5,767 bases of DNA from JBCCZC01 sp039188505. GTDB taxonomy: Bacteria; Pseudomonadota; Gammaproteobacteria; Xanthomonadales; SZUA-38. Location: contig JBCCZC010000384.1 in assembly GCA_039188505.1 (NCBI GenBank), positions 1 to 5,767 on the forward strand, written 5' to 3'. A model generated the notes under the pieces. It was not told the DNA's origin and did not search any database. It saw only the letters and a list, made by a program, of their open reading frames with translations. The position numbers were made by a program, and so were the translations under genes. The number at the start of each line of letters is the position of its first letter. Within the stretch, counting starts at the first letter, position 1. Positions 1 through 5,767 of this stretch are shown one piece after another.

Positions 1-3000
1 CGTCGACACCCCCGTGAGGAAACGCGGCACCCCGTGACCCTGACTGCCCCGGGCGGGATTCGCGTGCCCGGCACGATCCACAACTTCAGTGCCGGGGGCT
101 TGCTGGTCGAAGCGCATGTTCCCTTGATCGAGCTCCCGGACCATATCGACGTCACCATCCGTGAAGACATTCCGGTCGTCAGCGCCCGCATCGTAAGAAT
201 CGCTGACCCGTGGGTGGCGATCGCGTTCGATCACGTCCAGCTGGGCGTGGCCGCACGGCTCCGCCCCCGATCAGCGGAAGGCTACCCTGCCGCGCCGCCG
301 CGGCGGGAAGCGAAGCAGGTCGATCCAAAGCTGGCACGAGAACTCCAGGCGGCGTGCTCAAGCTATTTCGTCGGGCAAACCTCCGCGTTCCTCGACCACG
401 CGAAGGAGCGCCTGATCGACGCTGCGGACAGCGCAGGAAGCAACGCGCGCCAGGCGATGTACTTCGAAGCCTTCACGGTCCTGCGGCGCAAGCAGAAAGC
501 CATCGAGGAAGGTCTCGAGGCCCGCCTCGATGGCCGCGGGATGGCGCTCGAGAGCGCCCGAGAGGGCCCTGCCGCCCCGGATGGCGAAGACTCCGAGCTC
601 TCGCTCGTCGACGAGACCGAATTCGACATCTGGCTGATCGAATCCGATGTCGCCTCGAATGCCGAGTCGGCATTGACCGACCAGCTCGAGGCCTTGAACT
701 CGAGGCTTTCCGGTCTCCTTGGTGAGGCCGTTGACGAGCGCAACAACCCGTTCGCACCGCGCGCGATCATCGGCCACTGTTCGGATGTGCTGATCGGTCT
801 CGAGCTCGACGCCCTGGCAAGAAAGTTCGCTCTCCGAAGCTTCGGTGAAGCCGTCATGCGGGAATCCACCCCGCTGTACGATCGACTCAACCAGATTCTC
901 GAAAACGCGGGCCTGAGCTACCGGCGCAAGAAGCCCTCGTTCCGGCCGCGCCGAGGCAGTCGGCAGGGCATCCCGATCCAGGAACAACCGGCCGACGCGG
1001 CGGCGCCGACCGAGGGCCAGACGTTCGCGCCTCCGGAAGGAGCAGTGCCGGCCGGTGCCGCTTCCGCGGGTGCCGCACCCGCCGGCGACGACAGCGCTTC
1101 GATGCCGCCGGGATCCGGCGGATGGTCGTGGGCCGATCCGTCGACGCCATCGGGGACGCTGCTCGACCTGCACCACCTGCTCTCACGTCCGCGGGCTGCA
1201 TCCTCGGATCAGCTGGCACCGGGCGATGCCGCGGCGGTCGAATCCCCGCAGATCTCTCCGGAGATGCTGGCCGAGGTGCTGGAGGACCTGCAGGTGCGGG
1301 CTCACCGGACCCGTCACCAGCGCCTGCAGGATCGCCTGGACGCCGCGCTCGACGATCTCGCGGGCGGCGTCGAGCCCCATCCGGACCTTTCTCCCGCCCA
1401 GCAGGACGCGGTCTACCTGACCGACGAACTCCTGGCCTCGATGACCGGCGATCTGCTGGCCAGCGAGCAGGGCAAGACCTGGATCGGCGAGCTCGAAGTG
1501 CCGCTGCTGCGGCTGCTGCTCCAGAACGAGGATATCCTCACCGACCCGGAGCACCCCGCCCGCCAGCTCCTCGATCACCTTGGCCAGGCGCACTGGCGCG
1601 CCGAATCGGACACGCCTCGCGACCAGGCCATGGTGTCCGAGGTCGACCGCATCATCGATGACCTCGTCGACGGCGGGCGCCTGGACCGGCAGGGGCTGCA
1701 GCACGCCGCCGACGCGGTGTCGCGCCTGGTGAAGCGGGCACGCCGTCGGGCCGATGCGAACATGCGCCGGGTTCTCGAGGCCTGTCGCGGCCAGGAGCGG
1801 CTCAACTCGGCCAGAGGCGCGGTCGAGAAGAAGCTGCGGACGCGCTTCGGCGGACGCGAGGTCTCCAAGATCCTCTCCGACCTGCTCGATTCGGGCTACC
1901 GCGACCTCCTGGCCGTAGAGGCCCTGCGTACGCCTGAGGGCGAGGCTCGCGACGACGATACCTTCGCCGTGGTGGAGCGCCTGGACGAACGGCTGACCGA
2001 GGACGAGGAAACCCCGGGAGATATTGATCCGGAGACCGATCGTCAGCTCGTGGAGCTCGTGCGCGAGCGCCTGGAAATGACCGGTGCCGATCCCGGCACG
2101 CAGCGGGAGCTGGTCGAATCCCTCGAGGCCCAGCTGCGGGGCGATGCCGCCACCGAGAAGCAGGAAATCGAGTTTCCCGAGGAGAAGCCGCCGCCCGAAG
2201 ACGACGCCGAGGAGGCCTCCCTCGATGAGCGGCTGTGGCTGGGCCAGGCCAAGCTGCTGGACGTCGGTGACTGGATGATTTTCCCCGATGATCGCGGCCA
2301 TGGCCGACCGCTGAAGCTGGCGTGGGTCAGCAGCGGCCGCGATCGCTACGTGTTCGTGGATCGCGAGGGTCACAAGGCGTTGGAGCTGCACGAGCAGGAG
2401 CTCGCCAGCAGGATCGGCTCCGGGGACGCAACCCTCGGTGAGACCGGAGATCGGCCGCTGACGGACCGCTCCTGGCAGCAGATCGTGGAAGGGCTACAGA
2501 ACCAGCTCGCCCACCAGGCCACCCACGACGACACGAGCGGCCTACTCAACCGGAAGGAATTCGAGCGTCGCGTCCGCCTGCGCATCAGCGAGAGCAAGCT
2601 AGCGGATACGGCGCATGCCGTGATCCTCACGGACCTCGATCAGTTCCGGCTCATCAACAGCACATCGGGGCACGACGCCGGCGATCAGATGCTCCATGAG
2701 GTCGGTCAGCTTATCCGCGATTTCGTGCCGGATACGGCGGAGGTCGCGCGCACGGGCAGCGACGAGTTCGCGGTGCTCGTGCCGCGCTGCGGGGACGAGG
2801 ACATCGGCCTGCTCGCCGAGGCGCTGCGAGAGACCATTAAGAATCACTCGATCGATTGGAACGGCAAGCGCATCAGCACGACGACCAGCGTGGGCTGGGT
2901 CATCATCGATCGCGAGAGCACGAATTTCTCCACCATCTTCAGCCAGCTGGAGATCGCCTGCTCCACGGCCCGGGAAGCCGGCGACAGCGTCTGCGCGTTC

Positions 3001-3807
3001 CAGCCCACCGACGACAACCTTGCGCGCAAGGACCGCGCCCTGCTTCGGGTTCGTCAGCTCGACGATGCGCTCGGCGGGAATGGGCTGGTGCTCGTCGCCC
3101 AGAGAATCCAGCAGCTCCAAGGGGAGGAGACCGGGGAGCACTACGAGGTGCTGGCCCGGCTGCGGACGCCCGACGGCGAGATGGTCCGCCCCGAGGAGTT
3201 CGTGACCGCCGCGGAGACCTACGGCCGCGTGCACCTCCTCGATCGCGCGGTACTCGACACCACGCTCCGTGCGCTCGCGATGGCGCCGCTTGGCGATCGC
3301 ATCGATTGCCTCAGCGTCAACATTTCGGGCCTGACCTTCGCGCGCACCGGCTTCGTCGCTCACGTCACGAGCGCGCTGGGCCGCCTGGGCCTCGACCCCA
3401 GCCGACTCTGCCTGGAGATCACCGAATCTGCGGCGATGAGCGATCTCGCGCGCTGCGCCGACGTGGTTCGGGAACTCCGCGACCTCGGTTGCCGCTTCTC
3501 CCTCGACGATTTCGGCACCGGCCTGTCTTCCTTCAGCTATCTGAAGAATCTGCCCGTCGACTACCTCAAGATCGACGGCTCCTTCATCCGTCGCATCCAC
3601 GAGGATGAGGATGACCGCGGTCTCGTGCGGTCGATGCACGAGATGGCTCACCTGCTGGGCAAGGAGACCATTGCGGAATTCGCCGAGTCGGTCGAGATCA
3701 TCGACGAGCTCAAGCAGATCGGCATCGACTACGCCCAGGGGTACGGCATCGACGAGCCCCAGCCCCTCCACGATATCCTGGGCCTGCCGGCCGCGCTGGC
3801 GGGCTGA
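1..3807 (+). CDS. PilZ-DUF1631-GGDEF-EAL cyclic-di-GMP receptor/phosphodiesterase, 5' end outside window
   Basis: This is probably a cytoplasmic protein that binds and hydrolyses cyclic di-GMP; no membrane segment is visible. The frame is open from base 1. A GTG at 34 is the first in-window start, but the 11 codons before it hold the PilZ arginine motif (REETR), so the true start lies upstream. Residues below count from that GTG. PilZ covers about 1-80, with N17, S19 and G22 of the NxSxxG motif. DUF1631 (function unknown) begins near 108, has LSLVDE at 189-194 and NNPFAPR at 237, and resumes after a Pro/Ala linker (300-374) with DPEHPAR at 504. A beta-rich tail module spans 735-798. GGDEF spans about 831-990: D867, D869, N875 and D884 are kept, but the signature is GSDEF (908-912) and the RxxD inhibitory site reads PDTA. 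EAL spans about 1015-1250, with E1038 (EVL), N1096, E1128, D1158, D1159, K1179, E1215 and Q1235 present. Phosphodiesterase activity is therefore likely; cyclase activity is doubtful. Domain calls are by eye; confidence is high for PilZ and EAL. Confidence 0.93.
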   Translation, partial: RRHPREETRHPVTLTAPGGIRVPGTIHNFSAGGLLVEAHVPLIELPDHIDVTIREDIPVVSARIVRIADPWVAIAFDHVQLGVAARLRPRSAEGYPAAPPRREAKQVDPKLARELQAACSSYFVGQTSAFLDHAKERLIDAADSAGSNARQAMYFEAFTVLRRKQKAIEEGLEARLDGRGMALESAREGPAAPDGEDSELSLVDETEFDIWLIESDVASNAESALTDQLEALNSRLSGLLGEAVDERNNPFAPRAIIGHCSDVLIGLELDALARKFALRSFGEAVMRESTPLYDRLNQILENAGLSYRRKKPSFRPRRGSRQGIPIQEQPADAAAPTEGQTFAPPEGAVPAGAASAGAAPAGDDSASMPPGSGGWSWADPSTPSGTLLDLHHLLSRPRAASSDQLAPGDAAAVESPQISPEMLAEVLEDLQVRAHRTRHQRLQDRLDAALDDLAGGVEPHPDLSPAQQDAVYLTDELLASMTGDLLASEQGKTWIGELEVPLLRLLLQNEDILTDPEHPARQLLDHLGQAHWRAESDTPRDQAMVSEVDRIIDDLVDGGRLDRQGLQHAADAVSRLVKRARRRADANMRRVLEACRGQERLNSARGAVEKKLRTRFGGREVSKILSDLLDSGYRDLLAVEALRTPEGEARDDDTFAVVERLDERLTEDEETPGDIDPETDRQLVELVRERLEMTGADPGTQRELVESLEAQLRGDAATEKQEIEFPEEKPPPEDDAEEASLDERLWLGQAKLLDVGDWMIFPDDRGHGRPLKLAWVSSGRDRYVFVDREGHKALELHEQELASRIGSGDATLGETGDRPLTDRSWQQIVEGLQNQLAHQATHDDTSGLLNRKEFERRVRLRISESKLADTAHAVILTDLDQFRLINSTSGHDAGDQMLHEVGQLIRDFVPDTAEVARTGSDEFAVLVPRCGDEDIGLLAEALRETIKNHSIDWNGKRISTTTSVGWVIIDRESTNFSTIFSQLEIACSTAREAGDSVCAFQPTDDNLARKDRALLRVRQLDDALGGNGLVLVAQRIQQLQGEETGEHYEVLARLRTPDGEMVRPEEFVTAAETYGRVHLLDRAVLDTTLRALAMAPLGDRIDCLSVNISGLTFARTGFVAHVTSALGRLGLDPSRLCLEITESAAMSDLARCADVVRELRDLGCRFSLDDFGTGLSSFSYLKNLPVDYLKIDGSFIRRIHEDEDDRGLVRSMHEMAHLLGKETIAEFAESVEIIDELKQIGIDYAQGYGIDEPQPLHDILGLPAALAG
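1048..1086 (+). repeat. Short in-frame PAGAA/SAGAA repeat in the interdomain linker
   Basis: Two 15-base units and a 9-base partial third encode P-A-G-A-A, S-A-G-A-A and P-A-G. The copies agree better as protein than as DNA because third positions differ. They lie inside the low-complexity Pro/Ala/Gly linker (about residues 300-374 of the large protein) that splits the DUF1631 region in two. The likely role is a flexible spacer. The repeat is too short and diverged to call a satellite. Confidence 0.6.
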
Positions 3808-3813
3808 TCCGCA

Positions 3814-5058
3814 TTGGCCGGCTTTGTTGAGGCGCTGATCGGGCTCGGCTCCGGGACCGCGTATTCGCCCGACGAACTCATGAACCTCGATCCGGTCGAT
3901 GGTCGACCGGTGCAGATGCGGCTGGACACGGCGGCGCTTGCGGACCGTTGGCCCGGCCGGACCTGGCTGCGGGAGCGCCGCGACCTCTGGCGCTACGGGC
4001 CACTGCTGCCCTTCGACGCTGGCGACCCTGCCGAGGCCGAGGCCATCGTGGGCCTGGGGGAGGGTTGGACGCCACTGCTCGAAGCCCACGACGAGGTCGA
4101 TGCCGAGGCACTGGCTATTCGCCTGTTCGTGAAGGATGAGGGCATGCCCCACGCGGGATTCGGCGCGAACCCCACGCAGAGCTTCAAGGATCGCGGCATG
4201 ACCATGACCGCGACGATGGCGCGCCACTTTGGCGTCAGCAAGGTGGCGGTACCCACCCAGGGCAACGCCGGCGACTCCCTCTGCCGGTACGCGCGTGCAG
4301 CGGGCATGGCCGTCGCGGTCATCATGCCCGACGACACGCCGCGGCCGATCCTCGGCAACGTGGCCGCGGAAGCCCAGCTTGACCCCGGCGTTTCGATCGA
4401 CCTGGTCAAGGGCACGATCCGCGAGGCCGGCGAGCGCATGAAGAGCCACTGGGTGCCCCAGGGCTACTTCAACTGCGCGACCTTCCAGGAGCCCGGCTGG
4501 CGGATCGAGGGGAAGAAGACCCTCGGCCTGGAAATCGCCGAGCAGCTGGGCTGGCGCCTTCCTGACGTCATCATCTACCCACCCGGGGGCGGCACCGGCA
4601 TCCTCGGCATGTGGAAGGCCTTCCACGAGCTGATCGCGCTCGGCGCCGTCGAGGGCCCCCTGCCCCGGATCTGTTCCGTCCAGTCGACGGTGACGGCCCC
4701 GCTCGTGGCCGCCATGGACAGCGGCGCCGATGACACGACGCCGGTCGCGGAGCCGGGCTTTACCATGGCCACGGGCCTGAATGTGCCCGGCGGGGTGGGC
4801 CAGTTCGAAGTGCTTCGCATCATCCGAGAGAGCGGCGGCACGGCCGTCTCGATCGGCGAGGACGAGATGGCCGCGGTCATGCGCGACCTCTGGTTCCGGC
4901 GCCACTGGTGGATCTGTCCCGAGGGCGCGGCGTGCGTTGCGGCTCTCAAGCCACTCGCCGACCGCGGCATGGTCAAGGCGGACGACACGGTGGTCGTGGT
5001 CAATACCGGCTCGCTCGAGAAATACCTCCCCGAACTGCGCGAGTACCTCGTCAGCTGA
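3814..5058 (+). CDS. thrC: Threonine synthase family PLP enzyme with cysteine-free N-terminal zinc-ribbon remnant
   Basis: Threonine synthase converts O-phosphohomoserine to threonine and phosphate in the cytoplasm, using PLP. Residues count from TTG 3814. The family signature NPTQSFKDRG puts the Schiff-base lysine at K125. A GNAG loop (150-153) follows, then the glycine-rich phosphate loop GGGTG (258-262), and NTGS at 397-400 matches the C-terminal serine motif near the pyridine nitrogen. RRDLWRY (55-61) and CPEGAA near the C-terminus also fit. The 414-residue length is normal. Residues 10-33 align with the CxxCG...CxxCG ribbon of relatives, but all four cysteines are replaced (G10, S13, D26, D29). 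TTG is chosen because the only in-frame codons between the previous stop and it are TCC and GCA, and the next candidate, ATG 3880, would delete the conserved N-terminus. No Shine-Dalgarno motif is seen, so coupling to the upstream gene six bases away is likely. It could be a paralogue with an altered substrate, since no thrA or thrB neighbours are visible. Confidence 0.88.
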   Translation: MAGFVEALIGLGSGTAYSPDELMNLDPVDGRPVQMRLDTAALADRWPGRTWLRERRDLWRYGPLLPFDAGDPAEAEAIVGLGEGWTPLLEAHDEVDAEALAIRLFVKDEGMPHAGFGANPTQSFKDRGMTMTATMARHFGVSKVAVPTQGNAGDSLCRYARAAGMAVAVIMPDDTPRPILGNVAAEAQLDPGVSIDLVKGTIREAGERMKSHWVPQGYFNCATFQEPGWRIEGKKTLGLEIAEQLGWRLPDVIIYPPGGGTGILGMWKAFHELIALGAVEGPLPRICSVQSTVTAPLVAAMDSGADDTTPVAEPGFTMATGLNVPGGVGQFEVLRIIRESGGTAVSIGEDEMAAVMRDLWFRRHWWICPEGAACVAALKPLADRGMVKADDTVVVVNTGSLEKYLPELREYLVS

Positions 5059-5246
5059 GCACCCTCAGCGGTGCCGCCCCGCGAAGCTAGCGAGCCCGGG
5101 CGCGTCCCGTTCGGGCCCTACGAAGAACGACAGCAATCGGCGATAGGCGATTGACTGGCCCGCGGTCGGCCGCGGGACTGTTCGCGGGGAAAAGCGTCGT
5201 CGCGCCAGCGATCGCGCGCCCTCGACAGCACGCTCGGCCGTAGTCT
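5059..5246. other. Convergent intergenic region
   Basis: This 188-base gap separates the plus-strand threonine synthase stop from the minus-strand stop at 5247-5249, so it should hold transcript ends for both sides. I see no coding frame worth calling. It holds the inverted repeats listed separately. A further weak one, CGCGC (5201-5205) against GCGCG (5214-5218), is followed on the minus strand seven bases later by four T residues (5190-5193). That arrangement would suit a poor intrinsic terminator for the minus-strand unit. Confidence 0.6.
5134..5176. terminator. Possible bidirectional terminator: two adjacent hairpins
   Basis: Two perfect inverted repeats lie side by side. CAATCG (5134-5139) pairs with CGATTG (5148-5153) across an 8-base loop. 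CCCGCGG (5159-5165) pairs with CCGCGGG (5170-5176) across the tetraloop TCGG. The second is a compact, very stable stem. Neither is followed by a T-run on either strand, so this is not a classical intrinsic terminator. The position between converging genes supports a role in ending or stabilising transcripts, but that is inference. Confidence 0.35.
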
Positions 5247-5609
5247 TCAGGGAACGATGTTCACGAATGGGGTCGACTGCCCCTCGCGGCGAACGTCGAG
5301 AACGATGAGATCCGCGTCGCTGGCGAGTAGCTGGAGCTCACGATCACCATCGCTGCCTTCGAGGACGCATCGCCATTCACCCGCCGAAGACTCGGGTCCG
5401 GGATCGCACGAGACGCGATCTGCCGGTGGCCAGCCATGGGCGTTGCGAAGCGCGTGCAGCTCCCACAGGAGGCGGGACATGACGTCGTCAGAGCCCCCAC
5501 GCAGCCCTTTGATATGTCGAACGTCAACGAGAACGACAGGTTGCTGCCGAGCATGGGCGCAGTGCAGAGCAGCGCGTCGATTGGCGCGGGATCGGGAGCA
5601 GGTTCGCAC
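5247..5609 (-). CDS. Small hypothetical protein, possibly universal-stress-protein-like; true start uncertain
   Basis: I do not recognise this protein. From the GTG at 5609 it would be 120 residues, with no signal peptide or membrane segment. Alternating strand- and helix-like segments suggest a Rossmann-like fold: a VDVVVVRT strand encoded just upstream of and across the GTG, a helix rich in Arg/Ala/His, then PVVLVDVRHI, a long helix around MSRLLWELHALRN, and a final helix-strand ending DADLIVLDVR. That order, with helix-ADLIV near the end, resembles UspA-type domains, but the nucleotide-binding glycine motif is missing. The codons at 5610-5668 in the same frame have G or C at the third position in 17 of 20 cases, and the frame is open to the window edge with no ATG, GTG or TTG before 5609. 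The real start is therefore probably upstream and non-standard, or the gene is frameshifted from the one entering at the right edge. Overlapping frames, including an ATG-started one at 5261-5620, look like Ser-rich shadows. Confidence 0.55.
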   Translation of the reverse strand: MRTCSRSRANRRAALHCAHARQQPVVLVDVRHIKGLRGGSDDVMSRLLWELHALRNAHGWPPADRVSCDPGPESSAGEWRCVLEGSDGDRELQLLASDADLIVLDVRREGQSTPFVNIVP

Positions 5610-5668
5610 GACAACGACATCGACGGGCCACTGCGCGGCGACGATCTCGTCGACTGACGAGCCGCCCG

Positions 5669-5767
5669 CTAGCGGCGAACCCAGGAAATCACGATGCCCG
5701 TCGCGTCCCGCTCCGGCCCCGGCTGGTCGTCCACGTAGACGCGGGCCACGCCAGCGAAACCCTCCAG
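5669..5767 (-). CDS. C-terminal end of an unidentified protein entering from the right edge
   Basis: Reading leftward from the window edge, 32 codons end at a TAG at 5669-5671. The protein tail includes VARVYVDDQPGPE and finishes GIVISWVRR. Third positions are G or C in 28 of 32 codons, against 16 of 31 in the competing minus-strand frame, which supports this as the coding frame. The short tail is too little to name a family; the beta-strand-like ending with a tryptophan could belong to many proteins. It is followed on the same strand by the small 5247-5609 gene, so the two may share a transcript or, if there is a frameshift, once have been a single gene. Confidence 0.55.
   Translation of the reverse strand: MEGFAGVARVYVDDQPGPERDATGIVISWVRR

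Noticed and set aside
34..36. GTG at 34 as the true start of the large protein
   Set aside because: The frame is open upstream and the preceding codons encode the PilZ arginine motif.
1183..2391. A 402-codon minus-strand open frame opposite the DUF1631 region
   Set aside because: It is the same antisense effect of codon bias; no domain or conserved motif is visible, while the plus strand carries family motifs through the interval.
2599..4905. A 768-codon open frame on the minus strand, opposite both large genes
   Set aside because: Long antisense frames are common opposite G+C-rich genes. It spans the junction of two well-supported genes, its product is rich in Arg, Ala, Gly, His and Asp without recognisable motifs, and the plus-strand motifs are decisive.
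217..5215. Three copies of the octamer GCGATCGC (217-224, 3293-3300, 5208-5215), as in HIP1 elements
   Set aside because: Three copies in this G+C-rich sequence is only mildly more than chance, two are inside coding sequence, and the protein content does not suggest a cyanobacterium.
5261..5620. ATG-started 119-codon minus-strand frame
   Set aside because: The product is Ser/Thr/Ala-rich in the way shifted frames of G+C-rich genes are, and has no domain-like pattern; the neighbouring frame has better codon use and protein-like strands and helices.
5436..5657. Plus-strand 73-codon ORF opposite the small minus-strand gene
   Set aside because: It has no recognisable motif or ribosome-binding site and overlaps the better-supported minus-strand frame.

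Overview
The window is a G+C-rich bacterial segment (about two-thirds G+C by eye) whose real reading frames strongly prefer G or C at the third codon position. The DUF1631 family and its combination with PilZ, GGDEF and EAL modules suggest a gammaproteobacterium, or less likely a betaproteobacterium. Genus cannot be told from the sequence. I see no rRNA, tRNA, CRISPR array, insertion sequence or phage gene.

Layout. (1) Positions 1-3807, plus strand: one very large gene, cut by the left edge, encoding a multidomain cyclic-di-GMP protein. Its order is PilZ, the first part of DUF1631, a Pro/Ala/Gly linker, the second part of DUF1631 with a small beta-rich tail module, a degenerate GGDEF domain and a complete-looking EAL phosphodiesterase domain. 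(2) Positions 3814-5058, plus strand: a PLP-dependent threonine synthase family enzyme. It begins six bases after the previous stop, in the same frame, from an apparent TTG codon. (3) Positions 5059-5246: a convergent intergenic stretch with small inverted repeats that may end transcription. (4) Positions 5247-5609, minus strand: an unrecognised small protein, possibly with a universal-stress-protein-like fold, whose coding signal extends upstream of its first standard start codon. (5) Positions 5669-5767, minus strand: the last 32 codons of another gene that enters from the right edge.

How the genes relate. The two plus-strand genes are almost certainly co-transcribed and probably translationally coupled. 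That places an amino-acid enzyme under the same transcript as a c-di-GMP receptor/phosphodiesterase, although no direct functional link can be read from the sequence. The minus-strand pair forms a separate, converging unit.

Nothing here looks like a defence island or a wholly new system. The most unusual items are the four-part architecture of the first protein, the cysteine-free remnant of a zinc ribbon in the threonine synthase, and the unexplained start (or possible frameshift) of the small minus-strand gene.
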